From positions 1 to 24,296 of the forward strand of contig UQUX01000012.1 in assembly GCA_900544425.1 (NCBI GenBank): a stretch of 24,296 bases of DNA. The letters are read 5' to 3'. Shown here one piece after another: positions 7,615-13,687 of this stretch. The notes beneath the pieces are model-generated. The model was not told the DNA's origin and made no database searches. It worked only from the letters and a program-made list of their open reading frames with translations. How positions within the stretch are numbered: position 1 is the stretch's first letter; each line of letters begins with the position of its first letter. The position numbers were made by a program, and so were the translations under genes. Source of the stretch: an uncultured Collinsella sp. GTDB lineage: Bacteria; Actinomycetota; Coriobacteriia; Coriobacteriales; Coriobacteriaceae.

Positions 7615-9212
7615 GCGCCCCCTTTCTGGACGAGCTCATCCAAGAGCTTCTCCGAAAACAGGTTACCGCGACCCAGCTGCCCGGCAGGATCGAGCTGGAG
7701 CTTGAGCCGCGCCGACTCGACCATGGCCTCGTGACCGTACATCGTCTCCAAGAAGCCCGCCTTGATCTTGCCGACGCCGTGTTCTGCGGAGACGGCACCG
7801 CCCATGGCCGTGACCTCGGAAGCCCACTGGGCAAAGAGTTCTCCGCCGCGGCGATAATCCTGTGCATCGCGCGGCAGAATGTTCACATGCAGATGGTTGT
7901 TACCGATATGCCCCCAGGCGGCAGATTCAAGCCCGCTTTCCGCCAGCGTGCGGCGATAGAGGGCGATAACATCGGCCAAGTGCGCGTTGGGCACCGACAT
8001 GTCCGAACCCAGTTTGGTGATGGTGGGATCCATGCGGCGGCGCTCGTCGATGAGCATGTTGACGCTCTCGGGCACCGCATGGCGGAAGAACCGCTGGCAT
8101 TCGCGATCGACCTCGGTGCGCGCAACCCAGGTCGCGTCGTCGCGGCCACCCGCAAGCTCCAGTACCCACCCCAAGTGATACAGCTCCTCAGTCGCCTGAA
8201 CTTCGTCGTCGCAGTCGAGCTCCACGTAGACACAGACCTTGGCCTCTTTGTCGAGCGCCGGCAGCGAGGCAAACGCCGTCGACTGCTCGCGCTGGCGACG
8301 TAGAATATCCAGGGCGCCAGCGTCGAAGTACTCGATGGCAGCCGCATGGGACAGGACGGGACGCACGGAATCGGTGAAGGACACGGCCTTGTCTTCGCTG
8401 TCAAAGAAACAGCTCACGCCCCAAACGACCGCAGGCGCCGCCTGCAGGGCAATCTCGAGCTCGGTGATGACGCCGATTGTGCCACACGCACCGATAAACA
8501 ATTCGATGGCATCCATATCGTCAGCAACGAAATAGCCCGAAGCATTTTTGGTCTTGGGCATGGTGTAGTCGGGAAGATCGAGCTCGAGTGCACGGCCCAC
8601 TGCCGTCACGAGCGACAGGCGGCGGCCCTGGGCAAAAGCCTCGCCGCGCTGAAGCTCAAGCAAATCGCCATCAGCCAGCGCGACGTGGAGTCCCGTGATA
8701 TGCGGGCGCATGGGGCCGTAGGCGTAGCTGCGGGCACCGGAGGCGTTACATGCCGCCATGCCGCCCAGACAGGCAGACGCCTCGGTGGGATCGGTGGGAA
8801 AGAACTGCTCGGGGGCCTCTTGAAACTCATCGTAGGCCTTAAGCGATGCCTGGTCCCAACCAGCGGTCGGCAGCACCTTCTTGCTCAGCTGCTTGCGCAG
8901 CTCCGAGAGCACAACGCCCGGCTCCACGCGCAGCAAAAATTGGCCTTGTTCATCGCGGCGAAGGCCCAAGTAGCGATTCATACGGGAAGTATTGAGGATA
9001 TGCCCGCCGTGGGGCACGGCACCGGCGGCAAGGCCGGTTCGGGCGCCCTGAACCGTTACCGGGACACGCTCGGCATGGAGCTTTTCCAAAATGGCACGGA
9101 CCTCGTCTTCCGTTGTCGGAAACGAGATGCTCGATGCTTCGCCCGATGCGCGAGATTCATCGCGGCCATACTCTTCGAACTCGTCGGTGAAGGGTTTGAT
9201 GGTTGCAGACAC
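7611..9212 (-). CDS. FAD-linked 2-hydroxyacid (lactate-type) dehydrogenase, LctD/GlcD-like
   Basis: A 533-residue flavoprotein of the FAD-binding type-4 (PCMH) oxidase family. The FAD domain shows 'SFPTTEDEVRAILEKL', 'VPVTVQGARTGLAAGAVP' and 'DPTEASACLGGMAACNASGA'. The C-terminal FAD-oxidase domain holds 'WGHIGNNHLHVNILP' and 'AVSAEHGVGKIKAG', with the substrate- or metal-binding histidines typical of D-lactate and glycolate dehydrogenases. It is the first gene of an operon with etfB and etfA, matching the LctBCD electron-bifurcating lactate dehydrogenase of Acetobacterium woodii except for gene order (D-B-C here). GTG at 9212 follows GGGGGAG by 5 nt. D-lactate is the likeliest substrate, but glycolate or 2-hydroxyglutarate cannot be excluded. 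Confidence 0.88.
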   Translation of the reverse strand: MSATIKPFTDEFEEYGRDESRASGEASSISFPTTEDEVRAILEKLHAERVPVTVQGARTGLAAGAVPHGGHILNTSRMNRYLGLRRDEQGQFLLRVEPGVVLSELRKQLSKKVLPTAGWDQASLKAYDEFQEAPEQFFPTDPTEASACLGGMAACNASGARSYAYGPMRPHITGLHVALADGDLLELQRGEAFAQGRRLSLVTAVGRALELDLPDYTMPKTKNASGYFVADDMDAIELFIGACGTIGVITELEIALQAAPAVVWGVSCFFDSEDKAVSFTDSVRPVLSHAAAIEYFDAGALDILRRQREQSTAFASLPALDKEAKVCVYVELDCDDEVQATEELYHLGWVLELAGGRDDATWVARTEVDRECQRFFRHAVPESVNMLIDERRRMDPTITKLGSDMSVPNAHLADVIALYRRTLAESGLESAAWGHIGNNHLHVNILPRDAQDYRRGGELFAQWASEVTAMGGAVSAEHGVGKIKAGFLETMYGHEAMVESARLKLQLDPAGQLGRGNLFSEKLLDELVQKGGA

Positions 9213-9558
9213 GCGAACTCCCCCTTTAGCTAACTACAGTGTTTGCAGGGAGATGTTACCGCATCGTTTCGTCGACGTGTTCGAGACCGTCTCCATAATT
9301 GGCGATTTTTACGTTCGTGCAATTCGGCGAGCGGCTTGATTTCCTCGGCAGACGATGCTTTTGACACATATGGCCCCGCCGTCGCCGACCGCGCGATTGT
9401 CGCTTGAAAAAAGTTGGAGTATTTTTTGCCGCCTTTTACCTGCGGAGACACCAATCCGTCAAGTATTTGGTCAGCAATTGGTCAAGTAGTGGCTGATACC
9501 GTCAGCATCGACAGCCAAAACCGACAGAAGTTTTGGCCCCAGAAGCAGGGAGGTTCCC
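9213..9558. promoter_or_regulatory. 346-bp divergent regulatory gap with repeats
   Basis: No gene is seen in this gap between two divergent operons. It holds a tandem heptamer TTGGTCA at 9467-9473 and 9478-9484 (11-bp period, one helical turn), two copies of GTCAAGTA at 9458-9465 and 9481-9488, an A6...T6 symmetric tract near 9406-9427, and an inverted repeat at 9515-9536. On the minus strand, TTGCAC and TTATGG about 18 bp apart near 9290-9320 are a possible promoter for the dehydrogenase-Etf operon. No plus-strand promoter could be assigned with confidence. Confidence 0.45.
9515..9536. repeat. Inverted repeat before the surface-gene cluster
   Basis: CCAAAAC (9515-9521) and GTTTTGG (9530-9536) are exact reverse complements with an 8-nt spacer, ending 22 bp before the ATG at 9559. 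It could be an operator or a leader hairpin near the ribosome site. No T-run follows, so it is not a terminator. Confidence 0.45.
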
Positions 9559-9855
9559 ATGGCATATTACTGGCCCCAGTACGGCATCGCCATCGAAGTC
9601 GACGACGATCCCCATCTCCTGCCTTTCGACGAAGAGGCATTCCCCGATACGACGGTCTACCACGTTACCACCGATGTGATCTGCGACCCCGAGTCGTTCT
9701 CGGCGCTCGCCCACCGCATCGCGCATATCCACGACATCGAGCTCCCTCCCGACTTCGACGAGCTTGTCTACTCACGCCGCCTGATGCTTCACATGCTCTT
9801 TGGAGCGAACCCGTCCACCTTTGCGCGCATCTATACCGCCAAGGATGCCGCATGA
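9559..9855 (+). CDS. Small DUF559-like protein of unknown function
   Basis: A 98-residue acidic, soluble-looking protein without signal peptide. Its start is well supported by GGGAGG 5-6 nt before the ATG. The N-terminal 'YYWPQYGIAIEVDDDP' followed by 'TTVYHVTTDVICDPESFSALA' resembles the core of DUF559/Vsr-like proteins (restriction-endonuclease-like fold: a 'WP..r.aiEvDg' strand pair, then a strand and helix), but it is shorter, and the lysine-type catalytic positions are not clear, so activity is doubtful. This similarity is my reading by eye. Its last codons overlap the next gene (ATGA at 9852-9855), so it is co-translated with a membrane protein. Function unknown. Confidence 0.75.
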   Translation: MAYYWPQYGIAIEVDDDPHLLPFDEEAFPDTTVYHVTTDVICDPESFSALAHRIAHIHDIELPPDFDELVYSRRLMLHMLFGANPSTFARIYTAKDAA

Positions 9856-10361
9856 GCGCGAAGAAGCCACCCCACTTTGCAGGCCCGGGTCGTCGCAAGA
9901 AGCTCATCGTTGCCTGCTTGGCCATCGTCTGTGCCCTTGTCGCCGTAGGACTATACGCTTGGCAGTCGCAGCCCGTACCCGAGGCGGGCGCTTCGGTTAC
10001 GACGGCCGAGGGCAAAACGCGTCAGGAAATCCAAGATGAGCTCGACGCCATCGTCCGCGACAACATGATGACGATTTCGGTCGCACCGGTCGCTCAGCTG
10101 CAGGAGGACGGCAAGCTGCGCGTCAACGTGCAAAACGTCCAAGACAATAAATTTCCCCAGCGATTCCGCGTCATCCAAAACGACGAGACCATGTACGAAT
10201 CTGGTGTGGTCGAGACCGGCAAGACAATCGAAACGTGCCCCGCCGGCGACATCAAAGAAGGCGAGGCGTACATCGAGATCCAGGCACTCGATGCCAAGAC
10301 CCTCGACAGCCACGGCAATCCGACACGTGTCAAGGTACGGGTTGAGCAAGCCGAGAACTAG
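9852..10361 (+). CDS. Membrane-anchored extracellular beta-domain protein
   Basis: A 169-residue protein starting at an ATG that overlaps the preceding stop by 4 bp. A basic N-terminus (RRKK at 14-17) leads into one hydrophobic helix (about 18-36), followed by a polar spacer and a domain at about 74-169 that looks all-beta: 'MTISVAPVAQLQEDGKLRVN', 'FPQRFRVIQNDETMYESGVV', and a closing 'VKVRVEQ' strand. The pattern of an 'N...F..rfrv...e.mYeSg.v..G..i' core is similar to small Gram-positive membrane proteins encoded beside surface proteins. It is probably a type II membrane protein with its domain outside. Likely partners are the secreted proteins encoded downstream. No defined family name is claimed. 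Confidence 0.8.
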   Translation: MSAKKPPHFAGPGRRKKLIVACLAIVCALVAVGLYAWQSQPVPEAGASVTTAEGKTRQEIQDELDAIVRDNMMTISVAPVAQLQEDGKLRVNVQNVQDNKFPQRFRVIQNDETMYESGVVETGKTIETCPAGDIKEGEAYIEIQALDAKTLDSHGNPTRVKVRVEQAEN

Positions 10362-10414
10362 CTTTTCCGGCCGACGCGGCACCGCACGCAATTCACCAGC
10401 ATTCGTCCAATCAT

Positions 10415-10431
10415 CGCGGGGACGGCCCGCG
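10415..10431 (+). other. Intra-cluster GC hairpin
   Basis: CGCGGG (10415-10420) pairs with CCCGCG (10426-10431) around a 5-nt loop, 20 nt before the start of the secreted WxL-like gene, inside a 90-bp gap. No T-run follows. It may stabilise or block part of the mRNA and so set different expression of the secreted subunits; this is inference. Confidence 0.35.
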
Positions 10432-10451
10432 GCGAATAGAAAGGAACGACC

Positions 10452-11051
10452 ATGGACATCACCAGGAACATGAACGGAGCCAGAGCGCTCGCCGTGGGCG
10501 CAGGGCTCGCGCTCGCGCTCGCAATGGGCGCCGCCCCGACGCCAGCCATGGCAGCCGGGCGCGTTGGAACCACGAAGGTAATGGTCAGGACCGAGATCGA
10601 CAACGTTGAGTTCAAAGTTCCGACGGTTATTCCCTTCGTCGCCAAGGCCGACGGCACGCTTCAGGGCCCCTCAGAAGACGCGACCACCATCGACAATCAT
10701 TCGGCCTACGGCATCCATGTCACCAACATGAAGATCGACGCCATGAACACCTGGACCATTGCCGCCGACGCCAAGGCCGGAACCGCGCAGAACTCCATCG
10801 ACTTTAAGGTCGGCCCCGACGGCGCGCTCCAGAACGCCAGCGCCGCAATGCAGGGAACGGGCCTCGATCTTTCCAAGAATGCAGCCTTCGACATGGGCTA
10901 CCAGGGCATTGCCGGTGGCACGGACAAAATTAAGCTCAAGACAAGCGGAAACGTCGCCCGCGTCACGCGCGACATCTTCCGCGTAACCGGCGAAGGCGAT
11001 CAGGTTGCAACGATCACCTGGACGGTCGAGCCCGGTGCGCACACGGCATAA
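10452..11051 (+). CDS. Secreted WxL-like surface protein
   Basis: A 199-residue secreted protein. Residues 1-34 form a signal peptide with a likely cut after 'TPAMA'. The mature part is small-residue-rich and beta-like: 'VEFKVPTVIPFVAKADGTL', 'TTIDNHSAYGIHVTNMKID', and a C-terminal strand 'QVATITWTVEPG' that recalls the 'ATLTWTL' end of WxL domains, which bind peptidoglycan non-covalently. The second WxL motif and the usual DUF916 partner are not seen, so this is a resemblance rather than an assignment. The middle of the protein aligns by eye with the C-terminal domain of the protein at 11335-12765. ATG follows AAAGGA by about 7 nt. Its end overlaps the start of the next gene. Confidence 0.8.
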   Translation: MDITRNMNGARALAVGAGLALALAMGAAPTPAMAAGRVGTTKVMVRTEIDNVEFKVPTVIPFVAKADGTLQGPSEDATTIDNHSAYGIHVTNMKIDAMNTWTIAADAKAGTAQNSIDFKVGPDGALQNASAAMQGTGLDLSKNAAFDMGYQGIAGGTDKIKLKTSGNVARVTRDIFRVTGEGDQVATITWTVEPGAHTA

Positions 11052-11316
11052 GGCCGTCGCCCTGGCCGCCGCCGTCAGCATCCTAGCGTTTGGGCCAGCC
11101 ATGGCCTTTGCCCAGCAAGAACAGGCGCAGGCCGCCACGCAAGTGACGGTCGACCTCTCGGAGCTCGACCGCAGCGACCGCGAGGAACCGTTGGCGCAGA
11201 CAGGCGACAAACGATGGCTCTTGGCAGCAGGCGCCGCAGCAGCAGGCGCGGGAACCGCCGGCCTCGGTCTGCACATCAAACACAGCCAGAAACAAAACAC
11301 GGACAGGCCGCACTAA
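11035..11316 (+). CDS. Small LAQTG sortase-anchored surface protein
   Basis: A 93-residue protein with a complete sortase-substrate layout: basic N-terminus and signal peptide (about 1-26, 'MRTRHKAVALAAAVSILAFG'), a short acidic exposed segment 'VTVDLSELDRSDREEP', the LPXTG-like motif LAQTG at 53-57, a small-residue hydrophobic helix (61-79), and a polar tail beginning HIKH. The mature exposed part is only about 30 residues, so it is too short to be an adhesin by itself; an anchor, cap or linker for neighbouring secreted proteins is plausible. The start is probably the GTG at 11035, inside the end of the preceding gene (17-bp overlap), with only a weak ribosome site, which suggests translational coupling. 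No sortase is encoded in the window. Confidence 0.8.
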   Translation: MRTRHKAVALAAAVSILAFGPAMAFAQQEQAQAATQVTVDLSELDRSDREEPLAQTGDKRWLLAAGAAAAGAGTAGLGLHIKHSQKQNTDRPH

Positions 11317-11334
11317 ATTAGCTAAGGAGACCCC

Positions 11335-12765
11335 ATGGCATCGAAGAACCTTTTGCCCGTCGTCGCACTCTGCGGCGCGCTCGCAACCGGAACGCCTGTC
11401 GCCGCTTGGGCGACTCCTGTCATGGCAGACTCCTTACCAGCGGCCCTAAGCTCCGCACCAAATCCGTCGAGCGCCATTGCGTGCAAGCGTTTTTCGATCG
11501 CACAGGCCGCAATCTCAACCTCGGGATGCCTTCGTCGTAATACGGACGGCTCGATAGTCGTGGATATCAATCGTTCGAACAAGGCAAACGGCTCCCAGGC
11601 GGGGTGCGCCGTCTGCACGTGGCGCTCGGTTGTGCTCGATGCAGATGGCGATCCATGCAATTTAGAGCTGCGCATCGACATCGCTTCGGTCGATGACTCG
11701 GTGAACGGAGCGAAGGTCGCCTTCGACGGTGCGTTTTTCGAGAAAGGAAGCGGTATATGTCTGGGCTGCGCCGCCGCGAATGCAGACGATGCGCAGCCCA
11801 CCCTCTCATTCACGGCATCGTTGCGGCTGACCAAAGCCGGCACCGATGCCATCGCGGCGGGAGAAGCTTCCCTGCTGTTCTACGCCGTCAGCACCAAAGA
11901 CACAGACGCTCATTTCGAGAAGCCAGCCGGATCACTCAGTCTTACACGAGGGATAGAGGCAGGCCCTATTGAAATCGATGCCCACGCGCAAAGCAGGCAA
12001 CGCATTCTTGCCGACCCGGCGCTTCTCGAAATGGAGTGGAACGGATCCGGAGCCATCGGAATTCTCCCCTCCGCGCTTGACGCCAAGACGCTCCCCTCAA
12101 ACGACGAACCCATCAACGCAACCATACAAGAAGAGAGCGCGGATAAAGAAGCAGGTGCGGGCGACACGCCGTCGCCGACAAACAGCGTCCCAGCTTCTTT
12201 CGAAGCACCGAATGAGCCCGCTGCCGATCCAAACGATCCCGAGCTCGCGGACAGCCTGGGGCTTGCTGATCCTCAAGAGATCGATGAAGGTAACTGCTGC
12301 GTGCTTGCCGCGCTCGACCACACAGAGGTCATCGACGCTGCGAACATCGAAGTTGCCGCCGCCAATCAGCCCGTCCGCAAGTCGGCCATCATCGCATTTC
12401 CTGAATCCATCGAAGTCGTCTTTTTGCCATCGGGCGAGGTCGTGGCCCCAACACTGCTCACCTTGTTGGGCGCCAAGAATACTCGAAACGAAATTAAAAA
12501 GGTCACAGTTGTTGACCCTGCAACCACCGCCAAGCTGCGTCTATACGCCGTTGCTCCAGACGGAGGCAAGACCTTGGAATTCGATGGTGACACACTCCTA
12601 GCCTGGCGACGTCTGGACATTATGCAAAACGTCTCGTACCAGATCGAGCTCGAAGGGTTTGATCGTGCCCGCGATGCCAATATCATCGCCGCGGCTATTG
12701 AATCCCCACAGCGGCTTATGACACTGCGCTTTGAATACTATCCCTATGTCCCGACAACCACCTGA
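11335..12765 (+). CDS. Large secreted Cys-containing surface protein
   Basis: A 476-residue secreted protein. The signal peptide ends near residue 26-31 ('AWATPVMA'). An N-terminal domain (about 45-215) contains several cysteines ('GCAVC', 'GICLGC') and beta-like segments. An acidic Pro/Ser-rich linker follows (about 260-310). The C-terminal domain (about 345-476) starts near a 'GNCC' pair and contains 'FPESIEVVFLPSGEVVAP' and 'LRFEYYPY', which parallel 'VPTVIPFVAKADGTL' and 'TITWTVEPG' of the 10452-11051 product. No sortase motif or transmembrane anchor is seen at the C-terminus, so it may be held by the anchored neighbour. ATG follows GGAG by about 6 nt. It ends the cluster; no clear terminator is visible in the following 118-bp gap. 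Function unknown. Confidence 0.78.
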   Translation: MASKNLLPVVALCGALATGTPVAAWATPVMADSLPAALSSAPNPSSAIACKRFSIAQAAISTSGCLRRNTDGSIVVDINRSNKANGSQAGCAVCTWRSVVLDADGDPCNLELRIDIASVDDSVNGAKVAFDGAFFEKGSGICLGCAAANADDAQPTLSFTASLRLTKAGTDAIAAGEASLLFYAVSTKDTDAHFEKPAGSLSLTRGIEAGPIEIDAHAQSRQRILADPALLEMEWNGSGAIGILPSALDAKTLPSNDEPINATIQEESADKEAGAGDTPSPTNSVPASFEAPNEPAADPNDPELADSLGLADPQEIDEGNCCVLAALDHTEVIDAANIEVAAANQPVRKSAIIAFPESIEVVFLPSGEVVAPTLLTLLGAKNTRNEIKKVTVVDPATTAKLRLYAVAPDGGKTLEFDGDTLLAWRRLDIMQNVSYQIELEGFDRARDANIIAAAIESPQRLMTLRFEYYPYVPTTT

Positions 12766-12883
12766 GACTTAAATGCTGCGCGTCGTTGCTAATGCCACTT
12801 ATATAACGTATTAGATGAGTCGCGATGTACCTCGCATTCCACTCTGCTACGATTGCCACGTTGGCATCAATACGGGAGGGCTC

Positions 12884-13600
12884 ATGCCGGGCTTGGGAAC
12901 AATCATCAACGTTGTGCTTTTGATTGCGGGCGGTCTTTTGGGATTAGCGGGCGGTCGCTTCATTACACCGCGCATCCAAGACACGCTCATGAAAGCATCG
13001 GGGCTGTGCGTCCTGTTTATCGGCCTGGGCGGCACCATGCAAAAGATGCTCATCATCGATGGAAAGGCACTAGCGACCACCGGTACCACCATGCTCATCG
13101 TCTCGTTCGCCCTCGGCTCGCTCATCGGCGAGGTCGTCAACTTGGAGGCCGCCATCGAGAACCTTGGCGAATGGCTCAAGCGCAAGACTGGCAGTGAGGG
13201 CGATAACGGGTTCACCAACGCTTTTGTCTCGACTTCACTCACCGTCTGCATCGGTGCCATGGCTATCGTGGGATCAATCCAAGACGGCCTGCTCGGCGAC
13301 TGGTCCACGCTCGCCCTCAAGGGAGCGCTGGACTGCATCATCGTCTGCACCATGACGGCGTCGCTCGGACGCGGCTGCATTTTCTCCGCCCTGCCCGTCG
13401 CCGTGTTCCAGGGGACGATCACGTTGTTTGCCGGCGCGCTCTCCCCCATCATGACCACAGCAGCCCTCAACAGCCTTTCGCTCGTAGGCTCCATGCTCAT
13501 CTTCTGCGTCGGCGTCAACCTCATCCGTCCTCAGACCTTCCGCACGGCCAATATGCTCCCCTCCGTCGTCATCGCCGTCATCTACGCCCTCCTGTTCTAA
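12884..13600 (+). CDS. DUF554 family membrane protein
   Basis: A 238-residue integral membrane protein of the DUF554 (YdfK/YqgA) family, of unknown transport or regulatory function. Family features are the opening 'GLGTIINVVLLIAGGLLGLAGG', 'GLCVLFIGLGGTMQKML', 'SLIGEVVNLEAAIENLGEWLK', 'AMAIVGSIQDGLLGD' and 'SMLIFCVGVNLI'. About six to seven hydrophobic helices are present. I chose the ATG at 12884, preceded closely by GGGAGGG, over an in-frame upstream start at 12815, because the family begins at this point and the extension is polar. It stands alone between the surface cluster and the Shango operon. Confidence 0.9.
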   Translation: MPGLGTIINVVLLIAGGLLGLAGGRFITPRIQDTLMKASGLCVLFIGLGGTMQKMLIIDGKALATTGTTMLIVSFALGSLIGEVVNLEAAIENLGEWLKRKTGSEGDNGFTNAFVSTSLTVCIGAMAIVGSIQDGLLGDWSTLALKGALDCIIVCTMTASLGRGCIFSALPVAVFQGTITLFAGALSPIMTTAALNSLSLVGSMLIFCVGVNLIRPQTFRTANMLPSVVIAVIYALLF

Positions 13601-13642
13601 ATCTATCAACGCAGCGGTATCTCGAACACCTGTTTGATGCTG

Positions 13643-13651
13643 TGCTATGAT
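13643..13651 (+). promoter_or_regulatory. Extended -10 promoter of the Shango operon
   Basis: TGC followed by TATGAT (13646-13651) forms an extended -10 element, predicting a start near 13658 and a leader of about 30 nt to the GTG at 13688. No good -35 box is seen, as is usual for extended -10 promoters. Short inverted arms flank it: AACGCAGC (13608-13615) with GCTGCGTT (13666-13673), and CTCGAAC (13621-13627) with GTTCGAG (13671-13677). Confidence 0.5.
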
Positions 13652-13687
13652 ATGAGGTCACCGTAGCTGCGTTCGAGAGGAGGAGCG

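Noticed and set aside
8346..9233. 295-codon plus-strand frame opposite the FAD-linked dehydrogenase
   Set aside because: Shadow of a conserved flavoprotein; no domain or ribosome site supports it.
10452..11316. Calling the secreted genes a classical sortase-assembled pilus
   Set aside because: No pilin motif, Cna-B domains, E-box or sortase gene is visible, and the only LPXTG-like protein is too short to be a pilin.
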